From an uncultured Pelagibacteraceae bacterium (lineage in GTDB: Bacteria > Pseudomonadota > Alphaproteobacteria > Pelagibacterales > Pelagibacteraceae), in the NCBI GenBank assembly GCA_902557785.1, contig CACEBP010000001.1, forward strand, positions 22,913 through 86,912: DNA of 64,000 nt. Reading direction: 5' to 3'. The position numbers and the translations under genes were made by a program. Of this stretch, positions 15,112 to 25,758 are shown piece by piece; the stretch's first letter is position 1, and the number at the start of each line of letters is the position of its first letter. The notes under the pieces are model-generated. The model was not told the origin of the DNA. It saw only the letters and a list, made by a program, of their open reading frames with translations, and did not search any database.

Positions 15112-17046
15112 TTAGGCGCTTTTTTCTTTATCTTCTTCTTTTTCTTTTATGTCTTCAAAATCGGCATCAACTACATTATCTTTATCTTTGTCGTTAGGTT
15201 TTGCATCTTTTGAGGCATCTGATTGACCTGCCCCTGGTTTTTGTTGACTTTTGTAAACCGCTTCACCTAATTTCATTGAAACTTGTATTAAGCTCTGCGT
15301 TTTTTTCTTAATATCTTCGGAGTCTTTTCCTTCTAAAGATTTCTTCAGATCAGAGATACCGTTTTCGATAGCTTTCTTTTCTTCGGCTGAAATTTTATCT
15401 CCATGTTCTTTTAAACTCTTTTCTGTAGAAAAAATTAGACTATCTGCTTGGTTTCTAGCATCAACAGACTCTCTCTTCTTTTTATCCGCTTCCTTATTTG
15501 CTTCAGCATCTTTAACCATTTTATTAATTTCTTCATCAGATAAACCACCTGAAGCTTGAATTTGAATTTTTTGCTCTTTACCAGTGCCTTTGTCTTTCGC
15601 AGATACATTTACAATTCCATTAGCATCTATATCAAATGTAACTTCAATTTGAGGAGTTCCCCTTGCAGCTGGAGGTATACCTACCAACTCAAAGTTTCCT
15701 AGAATTTTGTTGTCTGCAGCCATCTCCCTTTCACCTTGTAATACTCTAATTGAAACTGCAGGTTGGTTATCTTCTGCCGTAGAGAAAACCTGACTTTTCT
15801 TCGTAGGTATAGTTGTATTTTTTTCAATTAACTTAGTAGAGACACCTCCTAAAGTTTCAATTCCTAATGAAAGAGGAGTTACGTCTAAAAGTAATACATC
15901 TTTTACGTCACCTTGAAGCACTCCACCTTGTATAGCAGCCCCCATAGCTACAACTTCATCAGGATTTACACTCTTGTTTGGCTCTTTTCCAAAAAAGTTT
16001 TTAACAGTTTCTATTATTTTAGGCATTCTTGTCATACCACCTACTAGAACAATTTCGTTAATTTCTGCTGCTGAAAAACCTGAGTCCTTTAAAGCAGTTT
16101 TACAAGGCTCTAAAGTTCTATCTACCAATCCTTGAACTAAAGCCTCCAGTTTAGCCCTAGTAAATTTTAAGTTTAAATGTTTAGGGCCAGTTTTATCGGC
16201 TGTTATAAATGGTAAATTTATTTCTGTTTGAGCTGCAGATGACAGTTCTATTTTTGCTTTTTCAGCTGCTTCTTTTAATCTTTGAAGTGCAAGTTTATCT
16301 GATTTTAAATCTATACCATTGTCTTTTTTAAATTCATTTGCAAGATATTCAACAATAGCATCGTCAAAATCTTCCCCACCTAGAAAAGTGTCACCATTAG
16401 TTGATTTAACCTCGAAAACTCCATCGCCAATTTCTAATATAGATATATCAAATGTACCTCCACCTAAATCATAAACAGCTATTTTCTTACCGCCTTTTTT
16501 ATCCAAACCATAAGCCAAAGAAGCTGCAGTTGGTTCATTAATGATTCTTAAAACTTCTAAGCCAGCAATTTTACCGGCGTCTTTTGTCGCCTGTCTTTGC
16601 GAGTCGTTAAAATAAGCAGGCACAGTTATAACAGCCTTAGTCACAGCTTGACCTAAATATTTTTCAGCTGTTTCTTTCATTTTTTGCAATACAAATGCAG
16701 AAATTTGTGCAGGGGAAAATTTTTTCCCTTTACCTTCTACCCAAGCATCGCCATTTTCTGATTTAACAATTTTATATGGAACTTTTGAAATATCTTTTTG
16801 GACCGAAGGACCATCAAACTTTCTGCCTATTAGTCTTTTAGCTGCAAAAATTGTATCCCCAGCATTGGTTACTGCCTGTCTCTTTGCAGGTTGACCAACT
16901 AATTTTTCTTCACCTTCTAAAAAAGCAACTACAGAAGGCGTAGTTCTAGCTCCTTCAGTATTTTCTAAAACCTTAGCTTGTGAGCCATCCATTATGGCGA
17001 CACATGAATTTGTTGTTCCTAAATCTATTCCTATTACTTTACTCAT
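15112..17046 (-). CDS. dnaK: DnaK, Hsp70 chaperone
   Basis: ATP-driven chaperone of 644 residues. The nucleotide-binding domain begins [17 protein letters not shown]; the phosphate-2 and adenosine motifs [20 protein letters not shown] and [14 protein letters not shown] are intact; the substrate-binding beta domain and helical lid follow, and the protein ends in an acidic tail with the EEVD-like sequence [16 protein letters not shown]. An AAAGGAA ribosome-binding site precedes the ATG. It sits between grpE (54 bases upstream) and dnaJ. Confidence 0.99.
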   Translation of the reverse strand: MSKVIGIDLGTTNSCVAIMDGSQAKVLENTEGARTTPSVVAFLEGEEKLVGQPAKRQAVTNAGDTIFAAKRLIGRKFDGPSVQKDISKVPYKIVKSENGDAWVEGKGKKFSPAQISAFVLQKMKETAEKYLGQAVTKAVITVPAYFNDSQRQATKDAGKIAGLEVLRIINEPTAASLAYGLDKKGGKKIAVYDLGGGTFDISILEIGDGVFEVKSTNGDTFLGGEDFDDAIVEYLANEFKKDNGIDLKSDKLALQRLKEAAEKAKIELSSAAQTEINLPFITADKTGPKHLNLKFTRAKLEALVQGLVDRTLEPCKTALKDSGFSAAEINEIVLVGGMTRMPKIIETVKNFFGKEPNKSVNPDEVVAMGAAIQGGVLQGDVKDVLLLDVTPLSLGIETLGGVSTKLIEKNTTIPTKKSQVFSTAEDNQPAVSIRVLQGEREMAADNKILGNFELVGIPPAARGTPQIEVTFDIDANGIVNVSAKDKGTGKEQKIQIQASGGLSDEEINKMVKDAEANKEADKKKRESVDARNQADSLIFSTEKSLKEHGDKISAEEKKAIENGISDLKKSLEGKDSEDIKKKTQSLIQVSMKLGEAVYKSQQKPGAGQSDASKDAKPNDKDKDNVVDADFEDIKEKEEDKEKSA

Positions 17047-17100
17047 TAATTAATTCCTTTTGTTAATCTCTATATGGGTGTTATTTTTTCATCTACAAGG

Positions 17101-17703
17101 CTATTTTTTCTCTTTTTTATCGTTATTTTCTTGGTCTTTAGATGGTTTCATCTTCGATACGCTTACAAGTGCGGGTCTAAGCAATCTATCACCCATCATA
17201 TATCCAGCTTGAATTTCATTCAGTATTGTACCTGGATCAGCTTTTTCGTTTTCAATCTCTGACATTGCTTGATGATAATTTGGATCGAATTTTTTGTTTT
17301 GTGACTCAATTTTTTTAATTCTATTTTTTTCAAATATTGAGATCAAATCTTTTTCCACAATTGTTATGTTTTCTAAAAATCTGTCTAGATCTTTGTTTTC
17401 TTTTAATTTTTCATCGTTTTTAATTGCTTCTTTTGCTCTTTGCAGATTGTCCAAAATAGCTAAGCTTTCCTTCGCAAAATTAAATGAACCAAATTCAAAC
17501 GCATCTTTAATTTCTTTTTCAAATCTTCTTCTTTGGTTTTCAATTTCAGCTAATGATCTTAGCAATTTTTCTTCAGTGTCCTTGAGTTTTTCTTCAATAG
17601 TTTTTTCATTGATCTCATTTGTTGTCGAAGATTTGGATTTCTCAGTCTCCTCATCCTGTATTGCCTTTTCTTCAAAGTTTTCTTCTATATTTTTTTTACT
17701 CAT
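17101..17703 (-). CDS. grpE: GrpE, DnaK nucleotide-exchange factor
   Basis: Dimeric exchange factor that releases ADP from DnaK. The 200-residue protein has an acidic, flexible N-terminus, a long coiled coil (about 35-110, including LLRSLAEIENQRRRFEKE), and the C-terminal beta domain with HQAMSEIENEKADPGTILNEIQAGYMMGDRLLRPALVSVSK, the GrpE signature. It is first of the grpE-dnaK-dnaJ-dapB-nth run. Only 45 bases separate it from the divergent rdgB, so both promoters are compressed there; I could not identify a sigma-32 type promoter with confidence. Confidence 0.97.
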   Translation of the reverse strand: MSKKNIEENFEEKAIQDEETEKSKSSTTNEINEKTIEEKLKDTEEKLLRSLAEIENQRRRFEKEIKDAFEFGSFNFAKESLAILDNLQRAKEAIKNDEKLKENKDLDRFLENITIVEKDLISIFEKNRIKKIESQNKKFDPNYHQAMSEIENEKADPGTILNEIQAGYMMGDRLLRPALVSVSKMKPSKDQENNDKKEKK

Positions 17704-17748
17704 TTAACTTGCTATATAGTGAGTAGTTATTAAATTACTAGATCAAAT

Positions 17749-18324
17749 ATGAAAAAAATTTTAATAGGAACCCATAATAATGGAAAATTTAAAGAAATTA
17801 GCGCTTTAATTTCAAAAAAATACAAAAAAATTTCACCAATTAAACTAAATATTAAAAGCCCAAAAGAAACTGGAAAATCATTCATTGCAAATTCTAGACT
17901 TAAAGCTAATTTTTTTTCTAAATTTGTGGACTATCCTATAATCTCAGATGACTCTGGTTTATGTATTCAAGCGTTGAATGGTCAACCAGGAATATATTCT
18001 GCAAGACTGGCAAAAAAGCATGGTAGTTTTTTTAATGCTATGAAGTTTATTTTAAAAAAAATGAAAAAGAAAAAGAATAGAAAAGCTACTTTTGTATGCA
18101 GTCTTTCATACAAAAAACATAGAGGAAAAATGATATCTGTAGAAGGTAAATTAAGGGGAAATATTTCATCTAAAATAATAGGCAAAAGAGGTTTTGGTTA
18201 TGATCCAATTTTTATCCCAGTAAAAAAAAAGATTACTTTTGGCCAAATGTTAAAGTCCAAAAAAATTAGGATGGATCATAGATTCATTGCCTTTCAGAAA
18301 TTAAAAAAAAGAATTAAAATTTGA
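17749..18324 (+). CDS. rdgB: RdgB, XTP/dITP/ITP diphosphatase
   Basis: House-cleaning pyrophosphatase that removes non-canonical purine nucleotides from the pool. The 191 residues contain the N-terminal IGTHNNGKFKEIS nucleotide site, SDDSGLCIQALNGQPGIYSAR with the catalytic Asp pair, GKRGFGYDPIFIP, and a C-terminal DHRFIAFQKL close to the usual S-H-R-x-x-A-x-x-K-L ending. Lysine content is extreme, as elsewhere in the window. It runs divergently from grpE and its 3' end overlaps the convergent PBP-activator gene by 11 bases. Confidence 0.96.
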   Translation: MKKILIGTHNNGKFKEISALISKKYKKISPIKLNIKSPKETGKSFIANSRLKANFFSKFVDYPIISDDSGLCIQALNGQPGIYSARLAKKHGSFFNAMKFILKKMKKKKNRKATFVCSLSYKKHRGKMISVEGKLRGNISSKIIGKRGFGYDPIFIPVKKKITFGQMLKSKKIRMDHRFIAFQKLKKRIKI

Positions 18325-19468
18325 CAAATTTTTTATTATCTATTTTATAAATATCCAACTCTTGTATCACTTTACCGTTGTTAAAACTAAATGTTCCAAT
18401 TTTTCCCTTTATTTTATTTTTAAACAAAAAGTCACTAATAGAATTAATTTTTCCATTTTTTTTCCATGCATAATAAATTAAACCAAGAGCATCATATGCT
18501 AAGATGGATATTTCATTGGGATATATTTTGAATTTATTGAAGTATTTATTATTATATCTTTTAAATTCTTTATAATTTACTGAGGGATAGTATAAACTTT
18601 TAATTGTATTTTCGTAAAATATGCTTTCATCAAACCATTGATTAATTGTAGTAAACAAAACATCATTTTGGTTTACATCGGTGTAGACTAAAGAAGTCAA
18701 AACACTTTTCAAGGTATTCCCAAAATCAATAATAATTATAGAGTCAAAATTTACTTTACCTAAAGTGTATAATTGTTCGAGACGCTCTAATTCCTTAATC
18801 GATTGCTCATCCTCTTTATCTTCAAACATTTTTTTCCTAAGTTCTAAATTTCTTTTCCTTTGTGTATAATTAGTTAAATCTTCTATTTCACCAGTAAGAA
18901 CTTCTGGATTGGGGCTGTAAGCAAATGTTCTAAAGTTATTGATCTCTAAATTTTCTAATTTATTTTCAATAAATTCTAAATATTCATTTTTTGGGTAGAT
19001 TATAATTGTTTTCTTTTTTTTTTGTTTTTTTATAAACTCTGTTAAAGCAATTAATTGAGACTCTAAACTTACACCAATACTAATTATATTTTTTGAAAAT
19101 TCAGGACTGATGTTTGATGGAGAGATAAATATTAAATCATTATATCTCTTTACATGATTAAATTCATCAAAAGTTGTCGGTCCAATGATAATTTTTATTC
19201 CTGATAATTTAAATTCCTCAATCGCTGATTTTAGTTTTTCTTCATTTTTGAAACCGGTATCCCTTGGAACAATGACAACATTTTTATCATTTATTTCTTC
19301 AAGAGCTAATTGTAATGAGTACAATAAAGAATTACCAATTTCGCTGTATGGTCCAGAAAGAGGTGCCAGTAAACCAACTTTAAGTGTTTTATTGTTCTCA
19401 TTACTTAATAGATTAGAATTAAATAAAAATATTATATAAAATATTGATAAAAAAAATTTAATTTTCAT
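18314..19468 (-). CDS. Periplasmic-binding-fold protein, LpoA-like penicillin-binding protein activator
   Basis: Exported protein with a type-1 periplasmic-binding fold. From the ATG at 19468 there is an N-terminal hydrophobic signal (FFLSIFYIIFLFNSNLL), then KVGLLAPLSGPYSEIGNSLLYSLQLALEEI, the start of the Leu/Ile/Val-binding-like domain; length from this start is 384 residues. The gene is divergent from rsmI, exactly as lpoA (yraM) is from yraL/rsmI in E. coli, so it is likely the alphaproteobacterial activator of a peptidoglycan synthase. No lipobox Cys is visible. A longer reading to 19588 would lie wholly inside rsmI and is rejected. Confidence 0.75.
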   Translation of the reverse strand: MKIKFFLSIFYIIFLFNSNLLSNENNKTLKVGLLAPLSGPYSEIGNSLLYSLQLALEEINDKNVVIVPRDTGFKNEEKLKSAIEEFKLSGIKIIIGPTTFDEFNHVKRYNDLIFISPSNISPEFSKNIISIGVSLESQLIALTEFIKKQKKKKTIIIYPKNEYLEFIENKLENLEINNFRTFAYSPNPEVLTGEIEDLTNYTQRKRNLELRKKMFEDKEDEQSIKELERLEQLYTLGKVNFDSIIIIDFGNTLKSVLTSLVYTDVNQNDVLFTTINQWFDESIFYENTIKSLYYPSVNYKEFKRYNNKYFNKFKIYPNEISILAYDALGLIYYAWKKNGKINSISDFLFKNKIKGKIGTFSFNNGKVIQELDIYKIDNKKFVKF

Positions 19469-19469
19469 A

Positions 19470-20309
19470 ATGAAACTTCTCACCAATAATTTATATATTG
19501 TTTCAACACCCATAGGTAACTTAGATGATATCACATTAAGAGCACTTGAGGTTTTAAAAAAATCAGACATTATTCTTTGCGAAGACACAAGACGATCAAT
19601 TAAATTATTAAGTCATTATAAAATTAAAAAAAAGTTAATTTCTTACCACAAATTTAATGAGCAAAAGCAATTAACTAGTATTATAAAATATTCTAAAGAG
19701 GGCAAAATTTTGTCTTTGGTATCAGATGCAGGCACACCATTATTATCTGACCCAGGAAGAATATTAGTAAATGAATGTTTAAAAAACGGAATACAGGTAA
19801 TCCCCATTCCCGGCGTTTCATCGATCACTTCATCTATGAGCGTTTCTGGTTTTAAAGATCAATTTTTATTCTATGGATTTTTACCAAAAACTCAAAATGA
19901 GCTAGAAAAAGTTTTAATGGGCTTATCTCAAAATAAATTTACTCAAGTATTTTTTATTCCTTCAAAGAAATTAAATTTTTATATCGATAGTTTTAAGAAG
20001 TTTTTTTCTGGTAGAAAAATTTTAATAGCAAAAGAGATCACCAAAATTCATGAGGCATTTATAAGAGAAGATATAGATAGTTTAAAAACATTTAAAAACC
20101 CTATAAAGGGAGAGTTAACAATAATTATTTCAGAAAAAAAAAACCAAGATAAAATTTTCGATGAAAAAAAAATTGTGAATAAAATAAAAAAATATTTAAA
20201 AAATCATAGTTTGAAAGATACTGTTAACATAATTTTAGAAACCGAAAAAATAAATAAAAATAAAATTTATGAGTTATGTTTAAAAATTAAAAATGAAAAA
20301 AATTCTTAG
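19470..20309 (+). CDS. rsmI: RsmI, 16S rRNA C1402 2'-O-methyltransferase
   Basis: Tetrapyrrole-methylase-fold SAM enzyme making the 2'-O-methyl of m4Cm1402. The 279 residues show the signature VSTPIGNLDDITLRALEVLKK, LCEDTRRS, LVSDAGTPLLSDPG and IPIPGVSSITSSMSVSG. The ATG is one base from the divergent PBP-activator ATG (CATAATG), and no Shine-Dalgarno is visible in front of it, so translation from a leaderless or nearly leaderless transcript is likely. It overlaps the following BON lipoprotein gene by 17 bases. Confidence 0.96.
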   Translation: MKLLTNNLYIVSTPIGNLDDITLRALEVLKKSDIILCEDTRRSIKLLSHYKIKKKLISYHKFNEQKQLTSIIKYSKEGKILSLVSDAGTPLLSDPGRILVNECLKNGIQVIPIPGVSSITSSMSVSGFKDQFLFYGFLPKTQNELEKVLMGLSQNKFTQVFFIPSKKLNFYIDSFKKFFSGRKILIAKEITKIHEAFIREDIDSLKTFKNPIKGELTIIISEKKNQDKIFDEKKIVNKIKKYLKNHSLKDTVNIILETEKINKNKIYELCLKIKNEKNS

Positions 20310-20868
20310 CCTAATCTTATTATTATTAACATCTTGTACATCTGCATCTCAATTTGGAGCTGGTGTTAATATTACATTTGATCCAAGAACTATTGGAATG
20401 CAAATTGACGATACTATTATGCAAAAAAACCTTTCCGCGAGATTAGCACTTGCTGATAAAAAATATTTTTTATCGATACAATCTGAAGTTCTTGATGGAA
20501 GAATTTTTTTATCAGGAAAAGTGGATGAACCAGAGGAAAAAATAAAGATAACAAAAATGGCATGGGAAACTAAAGGAGTTCGTGCTGTAAAAAATGCTAT
20601 AACTATTAAGGGACAAAGTAATTTCAAAAGTACTGCTAAAGATATATTAATTACTAGCCAATTGAGGACGGCTTTAATTTTTAACAAAAAAACAAAGGCA
20701 AGAAATTATACATTAGAAACAGTTAACAAAAATATTTATATTTTTGGAATTGCAATGGATGCGGAAGAAAAAAAAGAGGTAATTAATGAAGCAAATAAGA
20801 TTTATGACGTTGAAGAAATCATTCCTTCAATTTATTTAGCCTCTGAATTAAGCAGAACTAAACTTTAA
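20293..20868 (+). CDS. BON-domain outer-membrane lipoprotein (DolP/YraP-like)
   Basis: Lipoprotein of 191 residues with a lipobox LLTSC at about residues 11-15 after a short hydrophobic signal, and two BON domains (about 45-105 and 118-185), each with the beta-alpha-beta-beta pattern and a central glycine, for example GRIFLSGKVDEPEEKIK and KNIYIFGIAMDAEEKKE. BON lipoproteins such as E. coli DolP keep the outer membrane intact by binding phospholipid near cell division and BAM. Position after rsmI mirrors the E. coli lpoA-rsmI-yraN-diaA-dolP locus without yraN and diaA. Its stop shares TTAA with the convergent maeB stop. Confidence 0.82.
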   Translation: MKKILSLILLLLTSCTSASQFGAGVNITFDPRTIGMQIDDTIMQKNLSARLALADKKYFLSIQSEVLDGRIFLSGKVDEPEEKIKITKMAWETKGVRAVKNAITIKGQSNFKSTAKDILITSQLRTALIFNKKTKARNYTLETVNKNIYIFGIAMDAEEKKEVINEANKIYDVEEIIPSIYLASELSRTKL

Positions 20869-23147
20869 CTTGAGTAATCAATAACGTCTGAAGAATAAGC
20901 AGCTATGGATGCAAGGTTTAAAATCTCCGATGTACTAGCTCGCAAAGGTGCAACCTCTATTGGTTGACCTAATCCAATTAACAAAGGTCCAATGTTTTTA
21001 CCTCCACCAAAAACCTTCATAAGTTTGGTAGAAATTGCTGCACTATGTAAAGCAGGCATTATTAAAACATTTGCACTGCCAACTATTTTTGAAAATGGAT
21101 AAATTTCTTTGTAAATTGGATTAAGAGCCACATCTGGCTGCATTTCTCCATCAAAATCGAAGTCAACTTTTTCTTTTTTTAACTTATCTATTGCGTCTCT
21201 AACATGTCTGGTATTTCTAGATAAAGGTTTTCCGAAAGTTGAATGTGATAAAAAAGCTACTTTAGGTTCAAAACCAAAAAGACGCGCAATACGTACACAT
21301 GATTTAGATATTTTTATTAATCTCTCAGCAGAGGGTAATTCGGTTACGTTTGTATCCGCTACGAGAATTGTTTTTCCTTTCGAAACAATCATAGTCATAC
21401 CAAAAATTTCTTCACCTGGTCGTGCTTCTACAACCTTCTTTAATTTTTCAATTGAGGCAGCGTAATGTCTTATATTCCCAGTAACCATTGCATCGGCATC
21501 TTTACAAGCAATCATTGAGGATCCCCAAGCGATTCTGTCATTTCTAACCAGACGATCTACATCCCTTTCTAATTGACCTTCTCTTTGAAGTTTTTTGTAT
21601 AGATGTTTTACATATTTCTCTCTCTTTCCTTTGTCTGTAGAATTAACTATTTGAATCTTATAATTTTCATCTAAGCCTATTTTTTTTAATTGTTCTTTTA
21701 CTCTATTTTCTGCTCCAATTAAGATCGGTATCCCAAGTTTGTTTTTACCAAATTCAATTGCGGCTTTAAGCATGTTCTCATCCTCACCCTCAGCAAAAAT
21801 AACTCTTTTTGGATTTTTTCTTATTTTCGCATTAATACCTTGCATTATAGACATTGATGGATCCAAACGATTTGATAATTGATCTTTATATAGCTCAATA
21901 TCTTTGATTTTTTTTCTAGCTGCTCCACTTTTAATTGCTGCTTCAGCAACTGCTGCAGGAATAACACTTATTAATCTTGGATCAAAAGTTGAGGGTATGA
22001 TGTAATTTTTTCCGTATTTTGGTCGGTCACCACCATATGCTGCAACGACTTCATCCGGCACATTTTCTCTTGCCAATAAAGCAATTGCATTTGCAGCCGC
22101 AACCTTCATTTCTTCATTGATTGCTTTTGCTCTTACGTCGAGTGCGCCTCTAAAAATATAAGGAAAGCCAATTAAATTGTTTACTTGATTAGGATAATCA
22201 GAACGGCCAGTAGCAATAATTGCGTCATCTCTTACTTCTTGAATTAACTCAGGTTTTATTTCAGGATCAGGATTAGCGCATGCAAATATAATCGGATTAT
22301 TAGCCATCGACTTTACCATCTCTTTGCTTACTACATCTTTAGCTGATAAACCAAGAAACACGTCAGCATTTTTCATTGCTTCTGCAAGAGTTCTTAACTT
22401 TGTATCAATTGCAAAAGAAGATTTAAACTGATCGACGTTTTTTCTACCTTTGTAAATAACACCTTTACTATCACACATGACTAAATTTTCATTTTTTACC
22501 CCTGAGCTTTTAAATAAATTTGCACAAGCTTGAGCTGAAGCCCCAGCACCGTTTACTACTATTTTTACATCTGAAATCTTTTTTTTAGAAATATCTAGAG
22601 CATTAATTAAAGCTGCCGTTGTTATGATTGCTGTTCCATGTTGATCATCATGAAAAACAGGAATATCTAATGTTTCTTTTAATTTTTGCTCAATAATAAA
22701 ACAATCTGGTGCAGCGATATCTTCAAGATTAATTCCACCAAATGTTCCACTTATATTTTTAATAGTTTCAATTATTGATTTTGGATCATTGTTATCAATC
22801 TCAATGTCTATAGAGTCAATATCGGCAAAGCGTTTAAATAAAACTGACTTACCCTCCATTACAGGTTTAGACGCTAATGATCCAAGATTTCCCAAACCCA
22901 GTATTGCAGATCCATTACTTATAACCGCAACTAAATTTCCTTTGCTAGTGTAATCATATGCAAGTTCTGGATTTTTAGATATTTCTTTGACAGGAGCTGC
23001 TACACCAGGTGAATAGGCTAAAGATAAATCTCTCTTTGTTGTTAGGGGTTTGGATGAACCTATCTCAATTTTGCCTGACTTACCTTTTATATGAAAATCG
23101 AGTGCTTCTTTATCTGAATAGTGATCTATTTCTGTTTTTTTTGGCAT
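20865..23147 (-). CDS. maeB: NADP-dependent malic enzyme with C-terminal phosphotransacetylase-like domain
   Basis: Converts malate to pyruvate and CO2 with NADP reduction. The 760 residues fit the long MaeB form: malic domain (1 to about 430) with KRDLSLAYSPGVAAPV, GNLGSLASKPVMEGKSVLFKRFADID, DDQHGTAI and VVNGAGASAQACANL (NADP site), then a phosphotransacetylase-like domain (about 435-760) ending near NVLIMPALHSAAISTKLMK. The latter domain is regulatory in characterised MaeB enzymes and is thought to sense acetyl-CoA. It is transcribed alone and ends tail-to-tail with the BON lipoprotein gene. Confidence 0.97.
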   Translation of the reverse strand: MPKKTEIDHYSDKEALDFHIKGKSGKIEIGSSKPLTTKRDLSLAYSPGVAAPVKEISKNPELAYDYTSKGNLVAVISNGSAILGLGNLGSLASKPVMEGKSVLFKRFADIDSIDIEIDNNDPKSIIETIKNISGTFGGINLEDIAAPDCFIIEQKLKETLDIPVFHDDQHGTAIITTAALINALDISKKKISDVKIVVNGAGASAQACANLFKSSGVKNENLVMCDSKGVIYKGRKNVDQFKSSFAIDTKLRTLAEAMKNADVFLGLSAKDVVSKEMVKSMANNPIIFACANPDPEIKPELIQEVRDDAIIATGRSDYPNQVNNLIGFPYIFRGALDVRAKAINEEMKVAAANAIALLARENVPDEVVAAYGGDRPKYGKNYIIPSTFDPRLISVIPAAVAEAAIKSGAARKKIKDIELYKDQLSNRLDPSMSIMQGINAKIRKNPKRVIFAEGEDENMLKAAIEFGKNKLGIPILIGAENRVKEQLKKIGLDENYKIQIVNSTDKGKREKYVKHLYKKLQREGQLERDVDRLVRNDRIAWGSSMIACKDADAMVTGNIRHYAASIEKLKKVVEARPGEEIFGMTMIVSKGKTILVADTNVTELPSAERLIKISKSCVRIARLFGFEPKVAFLSHSTFGKPLSRNTRHVRDAIDKLKKEKVDFDFDGEMQPDVALNPIYKEIYPFSKIVGSANVLIMPALHSAAISTKLMKVFGGGKNIGPLLIGLGQPIEVAPLRASTSEILNLASIAAYSSDVIDYSS

Positions 23148-23215
23148 TTAGTTTAATGAGTATGTAATATAAAAAATGATAATTCACTAAAAATTTATGG
23201 CCTAATTAAGAATTT

Positions 23216-24745
23216 ATGAACCTATTATCCTCAGCAACAGTATTTAGTTTTTTTACGTTAATTAGTAGAATTTTAGGTTATCTGAGAGATATTTTAATAG
23301 CAATATTTCTTGGAGCATCTATTTTTGCTGATGCTTTTTTTGTAGCATTCAGATTACCAAATACTTTTAGACGATTATTTGCAGAAGGAACATTTAATGC
23401 AGCATTTATACCTAGTTATACTTCAGCTAAAATTGAAAATAAAAAAAAAGGGAAAAAATTTGCTGATGATGTTTTAAGCTCTTTATTATTAATTTTATTG
23501 TTTATAGTTACGATAGTAGAGATTTTTACTCCATATTTAATTTATATAATTGCGCCAGGTTTTATAGAAGATCAAATCAAATTTAATTTAGCTATTGAAC
23601 TCACAAGAATTACATTTCCATTTTTATTATTTGTAAGTTTATCGTCTTTTTTTGCTGGAATTCTGAATTCTAATAATAAATTTGCCGCTGCTGCTGCTGC
23701 ACCTATAATTTTAAATATAGTTTTAATTATAAGTTTAACCTACTCTTTCATGCAAGAGTTAGATTATGCAAAACAGCTGTCTTACGCTGTTACTATAGCG
23801 GGTGTAATTCAATTATTTTTCTTAATGTACGTAACAAAAAAATTTTACAAACCTACCTTAAATTTTAGTTTAAGGTTTACCAACAAAGTAAGATTTTTTT
23901 TTAAAAAACTTTTACCAAGTATTTTATCTTCAGGAGTTACACAAGTAAATATTTTAGTTGGGACAATTATTGCATCTTTCCAATCAGGCGCTGTATCCTA
24001 TCTTTATTATGCTGATAGAGTTTATCAAATTAATCTTGCTATTGCAGGAATAGCAGTTGGCACTGTTTCTTTACCAGTTCTTTCTAAAGCTTTTAAAATG
24101 AAAAATGTTAAAAAAATTTCTAATATTCAAAATAAATCTTTTGAGCTCTCACTCCTATTTTCAATTCCCGCAAGTTTTGGATTAATTTTAGCATCAAATG
24201 AAATAGTAAATTCACTATTCGGGTACGGATCTTTTTCTTTAGACGATGTTGAAATGACAGCTTCTGCTTTAAAGTTTTTTGGATTCGGGGTACCAGCATT
24301 TGCATTAATAAAAATTTTATCAAATTTCTTTTTTGCAAGAGACAATACCAAAACTCCTTTTTATATTTCTATATTTATTGTTTTTTTAAATATTGTGATA
24401 AGTGTAAGTTTTTTTAACAATATTGGATTCATAATTATCCCAATAGCTACATCGATCTCAACTTGGATTGGAGTATTAATTTATATTTATTTATTAAATA
24501 ATAAAAAAATTTTATTATTAAAGAATCAATTAATGATAAATTTTATCAAAATACTGATTTCAACAATCATTATGTCATCCCTATTACTATTCTCTTTGGA
24601 CAAGTTCGCGAATTTTTTAGACTATAGTTACAATTATAAAGCCGTTTATTTAATATCAATTGTTAGTTTTGTGGGTATGTTTTATCTATTAACATGCTAT
24701 TTATTGGGAATATTGAAACTAAAAAATTATAAAACAGATGTATGA
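23216..24745 (+). CDS. murJ: MurJ, lipid II flippase
   Basis: Inner-membrane MOP-family transporter that moves lipid II outward for peptidoglycan synthesis. The 509 residues start directly with the MviN signature: [50 protein letters not shown]; about 14 hydrophobic helices follow. An Arg in R-I-L-G and the R-R-L-F-A-E-G segment are the conserved substrate-cavity residues. It overlaps trpS by 4 bases (ATGA) and appears to start the murJ-trpS-nfu-bax run after a 68-base spacer. Confidence 0.97.
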   Translation: MNLLSSATVFSFFTLISRILGYLRDILIAIFLGASIFADAFFVAFRLPNTFRRLFAEGTFNAAFIPSYTSAKIENKKKGKKFADDVLSSLLLILLFIVTIVEIFTPYLIYIIAPGFIEDQIKFNLAIELTRITFPFLLFVSLSSFFAGILNSNNKFAAAAAAPIILNIVLIISLTYSFMQELDYAKQLSYAVTIAGVIQLFFLMYVTKKFYKPTLNFSLRFTNKVRFFFKKLLPSILSSGVTQVNILVGTIIASFQSGAVSYLYYADRVYQINLAIAGIAVGTVSLPVLSKAFKMKNVKKISNIQNKSFELSLLFSIPASFGLILASNEIVNSLFGYGSFSLDDVEMTASALKFFGFGVPAFALIKILSNFFFARDNTKTPFYISIFIVFLNIVISVSFFNNIGFIIIPIATSISTWIGVLIYIYLLNNKKILLLKNQLMINFIKILISTIIMSSLLLFSLDKFANFLDYSYNYKAVYLISIVSFVGMFYLLTCYLLGILKLKNYKTDV

Positions 24746-25746
24746 GTAAAAAAAAATTAGTATTTTCAGGAGTTCAACCAACTGGAAATCTTCATTTGGG
24801 AAATTACTTAGGAGCGCTTAAAAACTTTGTTTCATTACAAAAAAAGATGGAATGTATTTATTGTGTTGTTGACTTGCACGCCATAACTGTTTTTCAGGAC
24901 CCAAATAATCTACATGATAACGTGTTAGAAACTACTGCAAGTTTTTTAGCAACTGGTTTAGATCCTAACAAAAGTATAATTTTTAACCAATCATCAGTTT
25001 CTGGTCACGCAGAACTTGCTTGGATTTTAAACTGCGTTTCAAGAATTGGTTGGTTAAATAGAATGACACAATTCAAAGATAAAGCTGGAACAGATAAAGA
25101 AAAGGCAAGTGTAGGTCTTTACATCTATCCTAATCTCATGGCTGCAGATATTTTACTTTACCAAGCTACTCATGTTCCAGTCGGAGCAGATCAAAAACAG
25201 CACTTAGAATTATCACGCGATATAGCTCAAAAATTTAACAAGGATTTTAATTGTAAAAATTTTTTTCCTTTACCAGAACCATTAATTTCTAAAAACATTT
25301 CTAGAATTATGAGTTTGAGAGATGGAACAAAAAAAATGAGCAAATCTGAGGAGTCTGACTTTTCAAGAATAAATTTAAAGGATAATGCTGATGAAATAAA
25401 TAAAAAGATAAAAAAAGCCAAGTCAGACTCAGATGTAATACCTGGGGAGTTAAAAGTACTAGAAAAAAAACCGGAGTCGTTAAATCTCATTACTATTTAT
25501 TCTGAACTAACTAATAGTAGTTTAGAAAAAACAATTTCAGAAATGGCAGGAAAAGAATATTCACATTTAAAAAAAAAATTAGCTGAAGTTTTAATTAGCG
25601 AAATAACTCCTGTCGGAAAAGAAATTCAAAAATTACTTGAAGATAAGTCGCACATAAAAAATATTTTAAAAAAAGGCAGTGAAAAAGCTAACATAATTGC
25701 TGAGGAAAACCTCAAAAATATACGTGAAAAAGTAGGCTTGATATAA
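24742..25746 (+). CDS. trpS: Tryptophanyl-tRNA synthetase
   Basis: Class I synthetase, 334 residues, cytoplasmic. Signature regions: [19 protein letters not shown] with the HIGH-type HLGN at about residues 18-21, [24 protein letters not shown] and the KMSKS-type loop [12 protein letters not shown] near residues 195-206. It overlaps murJ by 4 bases and is followed 12 bases later by the Nfu gene; murJ-trpS-NifU-like is a recurrent alphaproteobacterial order. Confidence 0.98.
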   Translation: MSKKKLVFSGVQPTGNLHLGNYLGALKNFVSLQKKMECIYCVVDLHAITVFQDPNNLHDNVLETTASFLATGLDPNKSIIFNQSSVSGHAELAWILNCVSRIGWLNRMTQFKDKAGTDKEKASVGLYIYPNLMAADILLYQATHVPVGADQKQHLELSRDIAQKFNKDFNCKNFFPLPEPLISKNISRIMSLRDGTKKMSKSEESDFSRINLKDNADEINKKIKKAKSDSDVIPGELKVLEKKPESLNLITIYSELTNSSLEKTISEMAGKEYSHLKKKLAEVLISEITPVGKEIQKLLEDKSHIKNILKKGSEKANIIAEENLKNIREKVGLI

Positions 25747-25758
25747 TATAAAGCCTTA

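Noticed and set aside
17704..17748. Sigma-32 heat-shock promoter before grpE
   Set aside because: The 45-base spacer contains CTTG-like fragments but no correctly spaced -35/-10 pair; not reported.
19469..19588. Upstream extension of the PBP-activator reading frame to 19588
   Set aside because: The extra 40 residues lie wholly in rsmI coding sequence and precede the real signal peptide; the start at 19468 places the signal at the N-terminus.
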